The notes: generated by a model not told the origin, from the letters alone. 64,000 nt of DNA from Streptomyces sp. R302 (GCF_012927245.1 NZ_JABBGE010000003.1:434001-498000); one strand, 5' to 3'. Numbered from the stretch's first letter, positions 29,408 to 37,766 are shown. Numbers and translations are program-made.

Positions 29408-30619
29408 TCACAGGGCCGGGTCGACGCGGATGAACCGGTTGTCGTACCAGACGCGGCTGCTGGTCGCCGAGGAGCAGTAGGCGGAGACGGCGGTGTGGGT
29501 GGCACCCACCTCCAGGCCGGTGACGCGGAAGGTGTGGGAGACGGACTGCGCCTGGCCCTTGTGGGCGATCTGCGCCGAGCGGACCTCGTCGGCGCCGAGC
29601 ACCAGCGCGCCGTTCTTGCGGATGTTGGCCGACATCCGGCCCCACTGGCCGTCGACCGCGACCTGTCCCATGTAGCCGACCGTGACGTAGACCGCCCCGG
29701 ACACCGGGACCGTGAAGGTCGCGGTGATGGTGGGGCCGGTGGTGTCGGTGACCGCCTCGACCCAGCTGGTGGACGCGCAGAAGCCGCCGTCGTTGTGGTA
29801 CGCCCACGCGGTCGAGGGCACGGCGGTGGCCGGGCGCCACACGGTGCCGTCCCAGCGCTGGAGCCTGCCTCCCTCGTCCCGGTACTGGCCGGTGTACTCG
29901 CCGGCCGCCAGCGCCCCCTGCGGGGCGATGCCGCCGACCTGGCGCGGGTAGGACACCCAGCGGTCGCCGGCCCAGCGCTGGAGGTGGGCGGAGGTGTCGC
30001 GGTACTGGCCGGTGTAGCCGCCGGGCACGTCCCGGTTCCAGCCCTCGGCGAGGATGCCGCCGACGGCGACGGTGGTGTGGCGCAGGTCGTAGACGGCGGT
30101 GCTCCAGTCGAGGCCGCCGGTTCCGACGGAGGCGCCCGCCGGGACGGTGACCCGGGCGAGCGGCAGGGACACGTCCGGCAGGAGCGGGGGCTCGGGCGTG
30201 GCGGACGGCTGGCCCTTGACGATCTCCAGGACCGCCTCGGTGCGCCCGTTGACGGTGTCGAACTGGGCGTCGTAGACGCGGAGGACGACCAGGTCGACGC
30301 GCGGGTTGCTCGCGTCGCCGTCGTCGAAGGTGATCGTGGTGTAGTCCGTCAGGACGACCGGGTACGCGCCGGCGGCGGGGCTGCCCTGGATGACGGCCCG
30401 GCCCGGGGCCACGTTCGCCGTCATCCCGGCCGTGTCGCCGAAGACGTACAGCGCGGACATCAGGTACTTGCCGTCGGTGGAGCCCGGGATGATGCCGGAG
30501 GCGGTGGTCAGGGCGCCGCTCGGGGCCAGGGTGCCCAGCGGCGAGAGCCGGGTGTCGGTGCGGGACTGGCCGGACTCGGTCTCGGTGCGGTTGATCAGCC
30601 ATGCGCTGCGCACGGGCAT
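29408..30619 (-). CDS. tail fibre-like minor tail protein with YTGQYRD repeats
   Basis: This 403-residue protein starts at ATG 30619 with GGAGGACGAC upstream. The N-terminal ~190 residues resemble phage baseplate/minor tail adaptors (ALYVFGDTAGMTANVAPGRA). Two repeats follow, GGYTGQYRDTSAHLQRWAG and GEYTGQYRDEGGRLQRWDG (about 205 and 245), each with aromatic and charged residues spaced as in carbohydrate-contacting beta repeats. A ~130-residue beta-rich C-terminal domain follows. It lies between the distal tail protein and the Gp37-like hub gene. Probably an adhesion or adaptor fibre. Confidence 0.68.
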   Translation of the reverse strand: MPVRSAWLINRTETESGQSRTDTRLSPLGTLAPSGALTTASGIIPGSTDGKYLMSALYVFGDTAGMTANVAPGRAVIQGSPAAGAYPVVLTDYTTITFDDGDASNPRVDLVVLRVYDAQFDTVNGRTEAVLEIVKGQPSATPEPPLLPDVSLPLARVTVPAGASVGTGGLDWSTAVYDLRHTTVAVGGILAEGWNRDVPGGYTGQYRDTSAHLQRWAGDRWVSYPRQVGGIAPQGALAAGEYTGQYRDEGGRLQRWDGTVWRPATAVPSTAWAYHNDGGFCASTSWVEAVTDTTGPTITATFTVPVSGAVYVTVGYMGQVAVDGQWGRMSANIRKNGALVLGADEVRSAQIAHKGQAQSVSHTFRVTGLEVGATHTAVSAYCSSATSSRVWYDNRFIRVDPAL

Positions 30620-30683
30620 GTCGTCCTCCTGGAGGGAAAAGGGGCGGGTGAAGAGGGGGAGCGGGTGGGGTGGGGCGGTGCTC

Positions 30684-31619
30684 TCACCAGTGGGAGTCGC
30701 GCCACAGCACGGTCACCGAGGCAGCGGGGTCCGGAGTGCTGTCGTTGGAGCGGAAGGCCAGGGCCGTCTCGCCGGGGGCGAGCGTGAAGAGCTGCTCGGG
30801 GGCGGAGGCGGAGGTGGCGGTGTAGAGCCGGGACGTGGTCCCGTTCAGCCGGACGGTGCCCGCCTCGGTGTCCACGGTCAGGACGTCCTGCGGGCCGAGC
30901 ACGATGTCGTACTGGAGCTGGCGGCCGTCGGAGAGCCGGGTCAGGGTCGGCCGGCGCAGCGGCCCCCGGAACTCGACCACCGGGTGGCTCGCGGCCGAGC
31001 CCGAGTTGACCGCGGTGAGGGTGCCGGCGACGCCGGCTCCGCCCCAGTCGAGCGGGAACTCCAGACCGCCGGCCGCGGGGCCCTGCCAGGACAGGCCCGG
31101 TTCCATGACGGGCAGTGCGGCCTCGCCCCTCAGGAGCCGGGCGCCGAAGCGCCGGGGATCGGTGGCGGTCCACTGCAGGCTGGTCTTCGTGGTGCCCTCG
31201 CGGACGTAGGAGCGGTCCTGCGGAACCACCTTGCGGCTGAGCCGGGCCCGTACCGCGAGTGTCTCGCCGTGCAGGCGCACGGCCAGCCATTCCTCGCCGC
31301 CGTCGGCTCCGGTCGCGGCGCGGAAGGCGGCGGTCACCTCGTGGGCCCGGTCGGCCGCGTCCGGCAGCAGCCAGACGGTCGCGCCGACCAGCCGGGGCTG
31401 GGCCCAGCGGGCGCCGGGCCAGGAGCCGTGCTGGTCGGGGCGGGGGATGTCACCGGTGTCCAGGACCGGGAGGTCGTCCCAGCCGGTGATGCCGGTGCGG
31501 TCGATCTGATACGGGGTACCGGGCCCCATCAGCAGGCCGGCCCACTGGATCTGCCCGTCGCGGGTGATCAGTGAGCCGGGTGCGGTGTCGGTCTGGTACC
31601 TGTCTGCGGTCTCGGCCAT
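30684..31619 (-). CDS. phage distal tail protein (Dit-like)
   Basis: This 311-residue protein has an N-terminal half with DGQIQWAGLLMGPGTPYQI and QWTATDPRRFGA, and a C-terminal half with a galectin-like beta-sandwich pattern (NSGSAASHPVVEFRGPL, VLGPQDVLTVDTEAGTV, FTLAPGETALAFRSND). This is the layout of siphophage distal tail proteins that close the tube and carry the hub. It directly follows the tape-measure genes, the canonical Dit position. ATG 31619 is used; it lies 35 nt after the tape-measure stop. Confidence 0.78.
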   Translation of the reverse strand: MAETADRYQTDTAPGSLITRDGQIQWAGLLMGPGTPYQIDRTGITGWDDLPVLDTGDIPRPDQHGSWPGARWAQPRLVGATVWLLPDAADRAHEVTAAFRAATGADGGEEWLAVRLHGETLAVRARLSRKVVPQDRSYVREGTTKTSLQWTATDPRRFGARLLRGEAALPVMEPGLSWQGPAAGGLEFPLDWGGAGVAGTLTAVNSGSAASHPVVEFRGPLRRPTLTRLSDGRQLQYDIVLGPQDVLTVDTEAGTVRLNGTTSRLYTATSASAPEQLFTLAPGETALAFRSNDSTPDPAASVTVLWRDSHW

Positions 31620-31654
31620 GACGGGCCGTCACCTCACTTCTGTCGGGGGCGCGT

Positions 31655-32941
31655 TCAGGCGGCCGCTGTCCGGTGGAGGAACAGCAGGTCGGCGGCGACG
31701 GCGAGCGGGCCGCGCCCCTCGGCCGCGTGGTAGGCGTGCAGCCTGACCCGCTCCGCGGGACGGGACGCGGCCTGCGTGCGGTGCCCGGCCTCGGCGGGCC
31801 GGAGCCGGTCCAGGGAGGCCAGTGGACGGACGGAGCCCGGTCCGCCGCCGGACGGGGGCTCGACGACGCCGCCCTCGGCGAGCTGCGGGATCTTCGGCAG
31901 GTCGACGCCGAACTTCTTGCCGAGGATGTTGACGCTGATGCTGTTGAGGCCGTCGATGACCCAGTTGGCGAAGGCGATGAGGCCGTTCAGCGGGCCCTTG
32001 ATCACGCCCAGCAGGTTCTGCATGCCGGTGGTGACGAAGTCGCCGATGCCGCGCAGGGTGCCGGACATGGCGTCCTTCACCCGGGTGAACATGTCGGGGA
32101 TCTTCTTCGTGATCCAGTCGAGGACGGGCTGGAGGACCTTCTTGAAGCCGCCCCAGGCGGCGCGGATGAGGCCGGTGACGGCGCGGGTCGCCGCGGAGAT
32201 GGCGGAGCGGGCGCCGGCGAACCCCTTCGACAGGGCGCCGCCGATCACCTTCACGACACCCGTGATGATCGTCCTGACCACGGTGAAGTAGGTCGAGATC
32301 ACCTTGGCGTACGCCTGGATCACCGGACCGAGGAACTTCCCGATCGCCCGGAAGACCTTGAGCACCTGGTCGAAGACCTGCTTCATGATCTTCTGTCCGG
32401 TCTCGGAGTTCATCGCGAAGGTGATGATCGCGGCGACGAGCGGCACGATCAGGCCCAGGACGAAGCCGAGCGGGTTGGCACGCATCGCCACGTTCACGGC
32501 CGTCATCGCGCCGGCGGCGACGGTGAGCCCGCCGCCGAGCAGGCCCATGAGGGTGGAGACGGTGCCGGACGCCTTGCCGAGCAGCCCCGCCATCGAGCCG
32601 AACAGGCCGGAGCCGGAGGCGATCGAGTTCAGCGGCCGGGTCGCCCCGCGGGCCCTGGTGCCCGTGCCCTTGAGCCGGGTGGCGGTGGTGCCGGCCGTCC
32701 GGCCGGTCTTGGTGAGCGACCTTCCGGCGGCCTCCGCGCGGGTCCTGACCTGGCGCAGCGCGGTACCGGTGGAGGCGGCGCCGCTCCTGATCCCGTCCAC
32801 GGCGGAACCCGCCCGGTGGGCGGAGCCCCCGAAGCCCTTGAGTGCCCGCCCCGCCTCGCCGAGCCGGGTGCGGAAGCCCGTCAGCGCCCCCGCGACCCCG
32901 GCGAGCGGGTCCAGGCGGGGGGCGAGCGCCGCCGCACTCAT
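31655..32941 (-). CDS. tape measure protein A
   Basis: This 428-residue protein has an Ala/Gly/Arg-rich helical N-terminus (about 1-110). A hydrophobic middle follows (GLLGGGLTVAAGAMTAVN, GFVLGLIVPLVAAIITFAM, about 135-175). The actinophage tape-measure C-terminal motif GPLNGLIAFANWVIDGLN with VDLPKIPQLAEGGVV comes next, and a final DLLFLHR. Tape measures fill the tail tube, set its length and cross the host membrane. It overlaps the next upstream tape measure by 4 nt (ATGA). The C-terminal motif and gene position make the family call firm; the short length is notable. Confidence 0.82.
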   Translation of the reverse strand: MSAAALAPRLDPLAGVAGALTGFRTRLGEAGRALKGFGGSAHRAGSAVDGIRSGAASTGTALRQVRTRAEAAGRSLTKTGRTAGTTATRLKGTGTRARGATRPLNSIASGSGLFGSMAGLLGKASGTVSTLMGLLGGGLTVAAGAMTAVNVAMRANPLGFVLGLIVPLVAAIITFAMNSETGQKIMKQVFDQVLKVFRAIGKFLGPVIQAYAKVISTYFTVVRTIITGVVKVIGGALSKGFAGARSAISAATRAVTGLIRAAWGGFKKVLQPVLDWITKKIPDMFTRVKDAMSGTLRGIGDFVTTGMQNLLGVIKGPLNGLIAFANWVIDGLNSISVNILGKKFGVDLPKIPQLAEGGVVEPPSGGGPGSVRPLASLDRLRPAEAGHRTQAASRPAERVRLHAYHAAEGRGPLAVAADLLFLHRTAAA

Positions 32942-34137
32942 CCGCGGGCCTTGGAGAGGAAGAGCAGGGCGTGGGCGGTCTCGCGCAGGTCGCTGGAGGA
33001 CGCCTCGTAGTAGTTCTCGATCTGGAATCCGGCGGTCGCGCCGGTACCGGCGTTCAGCGCCTCGGCGCGGGCGCGGCGGGCGGTGTGGCGCATCAGGCGG
33101 TCCAGCTTGGACAGCGGCAGGACGGCCTCGGCCTCACCGGCCTCGGCGACGATGGTGTGGACGCCGCCCCGGCGGGGCTGGACGACACCACCCTGGGCGA
33201 GCCGGGGAATGGTGGGCAGGCTGACGCCGAAGGTCTTGCCGCCGACCAGGGGTACCCAGCCGGGGATCGAGACCTTGATCCCGTTGAGCTTGCGGATCGC
33301 GGAGTTGATGAGGTCGATGACGGCGTTGATCGGGCCCTTGACGGCGCCCTTGATCTTGTCGAAGGCCCGGCCGGCGATGTCCTTGAGCCCGCCCCAGATG
33401 CGGGAGAGCTTGTCCTTGACGGCGGTGAACGCCTTCGGGACGACGTTCTTGATCCAGTTGACGACGGGGGTGATGACCTTCTTGATGCCGTTCCAGACGC
33501 TGGAGATCACCTTCTTGACGGCGTTCATCACCGTCGTGATGATCTTCTTCCAGGCGTTGAAGTAGGTCTTGATGACCTTGGCGACGGCCTTGATGACGAC
33601 CGTGATCGCCTTCTTGATGCCGTTCCAGACCTTCTTGATCAGCGCCCCGGCCTTCTTCATGATCGGGCCGACGACCTTCATGACCGAGCTGATGACCTTC
33701 TTGATCGCACCGAAGGCGACCTTGAGGATCTTCTGCATGGTCTTGGAGCGGGTGGCCATCTCGACCACCTTCTCGATGAGCGGCGCGAAGAGCGCGAGCA
33801 GGGTGCCGATGATGTTGCCCTTCATCGACTTGTTCAGGCCCTTCATGCCCTTGGACGCCTTGTCGGCGCCGGACTTGAACTTCCCGACCTGGGTGCCGCT
33901 CTTCTGCCCGGTCCTCCCGGCCTTGGCCATGGACCGCTCGGCCTTGTCCGCGGCGCGCTGCATCTTCTGCAGCTCTGTGGCCGCCCGCTGCGAACTCGTA
34001 CGCACCTTGGAGACGCCGCGGTCGGCGGTGACCGCCTGGCGTCCGAGCCCTGCGGTGGCGCGGTTCGCCGTATCCGTAGCCGACTTGAACTGTCTGAGCG
34101 AGCCGGACGCCCGCCCGAGGGAGCTTCTCAATGACAT
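32938..34137 (-). CDS. tape measure protein B (paralogue)
   Basis: This 399-residue protein has a basic helical N-terminus, then a long series of WNGIKK/VMKVV-type amphipathic repeats (KKVWNGIKKAITVVIKAV, SVWNGIKKVITPVVNWI). The same C-terminal block as tape measure A follows: GPINAVIDLINSAIRKLNG, SLPTIPRLAQGGVV, and a final AHALLFLSKARG. The shared ends and ATGA coupling indicate a duplicated tape-measure gene rather than a split one. By the usual ~1.5 angstrom per residue, each would specify a tail of only about 60 nm. Confidence 0.8.
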   Translation of the reverse strand: MSLRSSLGRASGSLRQFKSATDTANRATAGLGRQAVTADRGVSKVRTSSQRAATELQKMQRAADKAERSMAKAGRTGQKSGTQVGKFKSGADKASKGMKGLNKSMKGNIIGTLLALFAPLIEKVVEMATRSKTMQKILKVAFGAIKKVISSVMKVVGPIMKKAGALIKKVWNGIKKAITVVIKAVAKVIKTYFNAWKKIITTVMNAVKKVISSVWNGIKKVITPVVNWIKNVVPKAFTAVKDKLSRIWGGLKDIAGRAFDKIKGAVKGPINAVIDLINSAIRKLNGIKVSIPGWVPLVGGKTFGVSLPTIPRLAQGGVVQPRRGGVHTIVAEAGEAEAVLPLSKLDRLMRHTARRARAEALNAGTGATAGFQIENYYEASSSDLRETAHALLFLSKARG

Positions 34138-34191
34138 GGGTGTGTCCCTGTCCCGGATGGTGGTCTGATGAGGGGCTGTGCGTCCGGCGGA

Positions 34192-35091
34192 TCATCCGAG
34201 CCGGGAGATCAAGGTGGCCGTTGCCGACTCGAGCGCCCGGAGCTGGCTGACCTCCTGGTCCATGCGGACCTGGGCCCGCCGGTTCGCACGGGACGCGGGG
34301 AGGGTCCCGAAGGCACGCCGCCGGCCCAGCCGCTCGGCCTGGCCGGAGACGCGCTCCCTGGTGGTACGCGCCTGGGTCTGGCGGTCCTTCAGGAGAGCTC
34401 GGAGGGCGCTGTCGTGGGCCGACAGCTTGCGGTCGACGCCCTTCCGCCACGGATCCAGCCGGTTGAGCACCTTCTGGATCAGTTTGTTGTTCGACGATTC
34501 GCCGCGGGCGGGCCGCGCGTCGGCCCGCCCGTCCGTCGAGGGCCGGGAGTCGTCGGGCGTGTTCCCGGACGTGCCGTCGAGGATGCCCGGCACGCCGGTG
34601 CCGCTCGTCCTCCTCGCTGCCCGCTCGTCGGCCGACAGGGCGGTGCCTTCGAGCCAGGTGGTGAGGGGGTTCTTCAGGACGGTGACACCGGCGACCTTGA
34701 CCCCGGACTCGTCGATGGTGAAAAGGCTGGGGTCCCACTTGAATACCTGGTTGCTGGAGTAGACCATCTGCTGGGCGACGTTCTGCTCGCCGAGGTCCAC
34801 CGGCCCGATGCTGGTTTCCGAGACATTCCAGAAAAGCCAGTTCTTGTTGTCCGCAGCGGCCTGGTCCTGATCTTTCGCAATGCTTTCCTTGAGGGCCCTG
34901 ACGAGTCGTGAGACCTCCGTCTCGGGCAGCTCTTTCTGCTCGTTGAGGCCACGGACGACGGATTCGACTTCACCGGAGCCGACGAAGTCCTCCGCGCTGA
35001 GCCTCGCGTCGAGTCTCGCGCTGATTCTTTCTTCGAGTTCCTGGCTGGTCACATAGTCCGGTTTGCCCTCCGGATTCGGGGAAGTGGTCAT
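34192..35091 (-). CDS. hypothetical protein inserted between chaperone and tape-measure genes
   Basis: This 299-residue soluble, highly charged protein starts at ATG 35091 with GGAGA upstream. The first ~90 residues are helical and acidic (TSQELEERISARLDARL); the middle is mixed (NKNWLFWNVSETSIGPV, NPLTTWLEGTALSADERA). The last ~90 are basic and helical (RQTQARTTRERVSGQAERL). No family recognised. Local GC and codon use are lower than in flanking tail genes around 34700-34950, which suggests separate acquisition. A short divergent gene for a membrane protein lies 46 bp upstream. It could be tail cargo, a moron, or a tail accessory protein. Confidence 0.65.
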   Translation of the reverse strand: MTTSPNPEGKPDYVTSQELEERISARLDARLSAEDFVGSGEVESVVRGLNEQKELPETEVSRLVRALKESIAKDQDQAAADNKNWLFWNVSETSIGPVDLGEQNVAQQMVYSSNQVFKWDPSLFTIDESGVKVAGVTVLKNPLTTWLEGTALSADERAARRTSGTGVPGILDGTSGNTPDDSRPSTDGRADARPARGESSNNKLIQKVLNRLDPWRKGVDRKLSAHDSALRALLKDRQTQARTTRERVSGQAERLGRRRAFGTLPASRANRRAQVRMDQEVSQLRALESATATLISRLG

Positions 35092-35137
35092 GAGGTCTCC
35101 TTCCTCCGCGGTGATCGTTTTGGCATGATGGGCGACC

Positions 35138-35536
35138 GTGCAGACTCTTGTGGACGTACTGTTCGGCACTGTGGTCATCGGCGGCGTGGTGGCGCTCTTC
35201 CTCTTCTCCGCCGCCCGCCTCTTCTCCCTCGTGTGGCTGAAATGGAAGGGGGTGGCGACGGAAGGAAGGTGCCTCGATGTCACGCTGGGGAAGAATGCCA
35301 GCACCGCTCATATCGCCTACGCGGCGCCCGACGGAAAGACGCGCTTCACGAAGGCGCGCACGCATTCGCTTGCGCAGGGGCTTCCCGGGGAGATCTGGGA
35401 CGTGGTGTACATCCCGTCGTTCCCGAGTGTCTCGGCGGCAGCTCCGGTCACCTTCGGCAGGATTGCCGGAGGGGTGGTGATCGTCGCGCAGACGACCGGG
35501 CTCATGGTTTTCACCCTGTACTACTTCACACGTTGA
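35138..35536 (+). CDS. small membrane protein, DUF3592-like
   Basis: This 132-residue protein is the only plus-strand gene inside the tail operon. Start is GTG 35138. It has an N-terminal transmembrane helix (VVIGGVVALFLFSAARLF, about 12-30), a ~60-residue extracytoplasmic or cytoplasmic beta domain (GRCLDVTLGKNASTAHIAY, DGKTRFTKARTHSL), and a second helix (IAGGVVIVAQTTGLMVFTL). The topology fits DUF3592-like proteins. It is divergent from the 299-residue gene and ends in a bidirectional terminator, so it is expressed independently of the tail operon. Immunity or moron function is only a hypothesis. Confidence 0.7.
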   Translation: MQTLVDVLFGTVVIGGVVALFLFSAARLFSLVWLKWKGVATEGRCLDVTLGKNASTAHIAYAAPDGKTRFTKARTHSLAQGLPGEIWDVVYIPSFPSVSAAAPVTFGRIAGGVVIVAQTTGLMVFTLYYFTR

Positions 35537-35579
35537 GCACGGCCCGACTCCGATCGAATCGTGGGCGGGCCGTGCTCAA
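35533..35579. terminator. bidirectional terminator between convergent genes in the tail cluster
   Basis: TTGAGCACGGCCCG and CGGGCCGTGCTCAA form a 14-bp perfect inverted repeat that overlaps the stop codons of both the plus-strand membrane protein and the minus-strand GT chaperone. It would isolate the divergent accessory pair, and on the minus strand could also limit readthrough into the tape-measure genes. Confidence 0.75.
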
Positions 35580-36282
35580 CTGAAGAAGCGGGCGATTTCC
35601 ATGGGGCCGGGTGAGGACCCTCCGGATTCCGGTTCCGCGTTCGGCCCCGCACCGTCCGTGTCGGGCGGGGCATCGTCGCCCGGCCGCGGCACCGGGACCG
35701 GCGCCTCCGGCGGGTCGGCGTCCTCGTCCGTGTTGACGGAGGCGAACATCCAGTTGGCGGCGGCGAGATGGTCGACGGCGGCGGCCAGCAGATAGTCGGT
35801 GACCGTCCACTGGGAGTCCTCGCCGCTCTGGGCCCGGGCCACGGCGCTGTCCTGTGGCATGTGCCTGATCAGCACCGCGAGCCGGCGGGAGGAGAGCCGG
35901 CCGCGGTGCCAGTCGAGCAGGTCCACGCCGTAGTGCCGGAGCAGGTCGGCTTCGAGGGCCTCGGCGTGTTCTTCGGCGAACGCGTCGAGGCTCAGCCTTC
36001 CCCCAGGCCCAGCCCCGTCTCCTTGCCGTACGCCTCAAGGATCGCGGCGATGTCCTGCATGGTGATGTCGTGGGTCTCGAAGCGTCCGAACTGCTCCTCG
36101 CCCATCAGCAGCTTCAGCAGGCCGTCCACGTCGTTGTCGTCGAGCCCGCGCAGCGACTTGGCCACGGAGCGGGAGAGTTCGGTGGGCAGCTGGAAGGTGT
36201 CGCCGTCGAGCTCGAAGGACCAGGAGCGGCCGAGTGCCTCCATGCGCTGGGCGCGGGCGGCGTTGACGTCGAAGGAAGCCAT
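35576..36282 (-). CDS. tail assembly chaperone GT fusion (predicted -1 frameshift product)
   Basis: The T part lies in the -1 frame of the G gene, has no good start of its own, and overlaps the end of G. If ribosomes slip back one base at GGGGGAA (35998-36004), residue 95 of G continues RLSLDAFAEEHAEALEADLL, then YGVDLLDWHRGRLSSRRL and AVLIRHMPQ, a hallmark of actinophage T domains. The tail is acidic and proline-rich, for a total of about 235 residues. GT coats the tape measure and recruits tube subunits during assembly; it is not in the finished tail. The slip site is inferred from frame and position. Confidence 0.75.
35992..36282 (-). CDS. tail assembly chaperone G
   Basis: This 96-residue, mostly helical protein (MASFDVNAARAQRMEALGRS; LRGLDDNDVDGLLKLLMG; ITMQDIAAILEAYGKETGL) is the unshifted product. 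It ends GLGEG-stop just after a run of five G. Position between the tube and the tape measures, and overlap with a -1 frame T domain, match the conserved G/GT chaperone arrangement of siphophages. G is normally made in large excess over GT. ATG 36282 has a weak upstream purine tract. Confidence 0.78.
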   Translation of the reverse strand: MASFDVNAARAQRMEALGRSWSFELDGDTFQLPTELSRSVAKSLRGLDDNDVDGLLKLLMGEEQFGRFETHDITMQDIAAILEAYGKETGLGLGEG

Positions 36283-36371
36283 GGACGTGTTCTCCGTACG
36301 TAGAGGAAGGGGGGGAGGGAGCGGGGGCGGGGCCGGCCGAGGTCGTCGGCCGGCCCCGCCCCCACGGGGTG

Positions 36372-36968
36372 TTACACGGCGGCGTAGGCGCCGTCCTTCA
36401 TGACGAAGGTGGCCAGGGCCTGGCCCTCGCCCGGCGACAGGGCGGTGAAGGTGACGCCGAGCATCGCCGCGGCCTTGCGGGCGAGCTTGAGGTCGTCGGT
36501 GGCCGTCACCTGGCCGCGCGGGATGACGAAGCGGTACGTGACCGCGGAGCCGTCGGTGAACTCCAGGCCCAGGGCCCGCTCGTCGAAGGTCGGACCGTCC
36601 GGCACGTCGAACTCGTAGACGCCCGGGTTGTTGGTGGCGTCGTTGCGGAAGTCCGTCTTCTTGCCGCCGAGGAAGAACGGCAGCGTGTCCTCGTTGAACT
36701 GCAGCATCGAGAACTTCAGCGTCAGGTCGCGGTCCGCGTAGACGAAGCGGGCCGGGCTGATCGACTGCCAGGTCTCCACCGGGTCGAGCTTGTCCTTCTT
36801 GGAGAAGGTCACGCCGTCGGTGGAGGTGTAGCCGAGGTCCGTCCAGCCGGCACCCCAGTCGGTGGCGGGGTTGTCGGTGAAGGTCGTCGGCAGCGCCGCG
36901 CCGACCTCGGCGACGAGGATGCGGCCGGTGCCGGCGACGCGGATCTCGGAGGCGTTGTTGCCTGCCAT
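36372..36968 (-). CDS. major tail tube protein
   Basis: This 198-residue protein is beta-rich with MAGNNASEIRVAGTGRILVA, DLGYTSTDGVTFSKKDKLD, PVETWQSISPARFVYADRD and LGLEFTDGSAVTYRFVIPRG. This is the pattern of actinophage phage_tail_tube subunits that stack as hexamers. ATG 36968 has AAGGAG 5 nt upstream, a strong site fitting a high-copy structural protein. A sheath gene is absent, so the tail is the non-contractile type. It is the second gene of the tail operon. Confidence 0.85.
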   Translation of the reverse strand: MAGNNASEIRVAGTGRILVAEVGAALPTTFTDNPATDWGAGWTDLGYTSTDGVTFSKKDKLDPVETWQSISPARFVYADRDLTLKFSMLQFNEDTLPFFLGGKKTDFRNDATNNPGVYEFDVPDGPTFDERALGLEFTDGSAVTYRFVIPRGQVTATDDLKLARKAAAMLGVTFTALSPGEGQALATFVMKDGAYAAV

Positions 36969-37069
36969 GTGTACTCCTTGATGGGTTGGGTGGTGCGGGG
37001 TGTCCGCCGTGGGTACGGCGAAGGCCCCGCCGGTCGGCGGGGCCTTGTCTGTGGGCACGGGCGGGTGGG

Positions 37070-37477
37070 TCAGCCCGTGCGGAGGGACAACCGCAGGACG
37101 CAGAGGTAGCGGTTGGCCGCGGTGTAGACGTAGTCGGGCAGCCAGCGGGGGCCGTCCGCCTCGGCGACGTCGCTGATGAACGTCGTGCCGTACGTGGTGC
37201 CGGCGGCGTGCAGCAGTTCCGCCCGGGCCGCGTTGGCGAGCAGGTGCGCGGTCGGCTTGTCGGGCCCGTAGCACTCCAGCTCGATCAGGGGCTGGTCGAG
37301 ATGGAGGTCGTCGATCCAGGCCCCGCCGCGGCGGGAGACGATCACCGCCTTCTGCGTGCCGTCGAAGCCCGCCGGCGGGGTGTCGTCGACGATCGCGTCC
37401 GCCAGCTCCGGCCGGTCGGAGAGGAGGTCCACGACGATGGCCTCCACGTCCGGGAAGGTGCTCGGTGCTGAGCTCAT
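37070..37477 (-). CDS. tail terminator / head-tail joining-like protein
   Basis: This 135-residue alpha/beta protein (FPDVEAIVVDLLSDRPEL, DQPLIELECYGPDKPTAH, AANRYLCVLRLSLRTG) is of the size and style of siphophage tail-terminator proteins that cap the tube at the head-proximal end. It is the first gene of the tail operon, preceding the tube gene by 101 nt. ATG 37477 has AGGAGTGATGCC upstream. In a headless particle it would close the tube end. Other neck and head proteins are not found upstream. Confidence 0.72.
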   Translation of the reverse strand: MSSAPSTFPDVEAIVVDLLSDRPELADAIVDDTPPAGFDGTQKAVIVSRRGGAWIDDLHLDQPLIELECYGPDKPTAHLLANAARAELLHAAGTTYGTTFISDVAEADGPRWLPDYVYTAANRYLCVLRLSLRTG

Positions 37478-37583
37478 GACGTGGCATCACTCCTGTGGGA
37501 AGGGGACGGGGGAGGGGGCGTGGGAAACGCGACGGCGGAGCCGTGCCCTGGAGGGATGCGGGCACAGCTCCGCCGCTGCATCC

Positions 37584-37618
37584 ATTGTGATTGATAGCGC
37601 GCGAGCGCGCAACTAGTT
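37584..37618 (-). promoter_or_regulatory. tail operon promoter with overlapping GC palindrome
   Basis: On the minus strand TTGCGC (37612-37607), 17 nt, CACAAT (37589-37584) forms a plausible promoter about 107 nt upstream of the first tail gene. Its spacer is filled by the palindromic GCGCGCTCGCGCGC. The -35 flank CACGAACTAGTTGCGCGC recurs with few changes upstream of the whiB-like gene. Confidence 0.45.
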
Positions 37619-37766
37619 CGTGCGAGAGCGATCGTTTCGTTCGAGCGGGTGGGTCCGGTTCCGGCGCGTGGGGGCGTGGTGAGTGGTTCGGATCCCGAGG
37701 GGGCGCTACCCTCGGGCATCCGTAGATATTCGAATGAACATTCGATTCGATGGTGGAGAGGTGGGG

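Noticed and set aside
24498-37477. Contractile injection system (sheath, baseplate spike, AAA ATPase)
   Set aside because: No sheath, VgrG-like spike, gp25-like or ATPase gene is present; tube, tape measure and Gp37-like hub fit a non-contractile tail.
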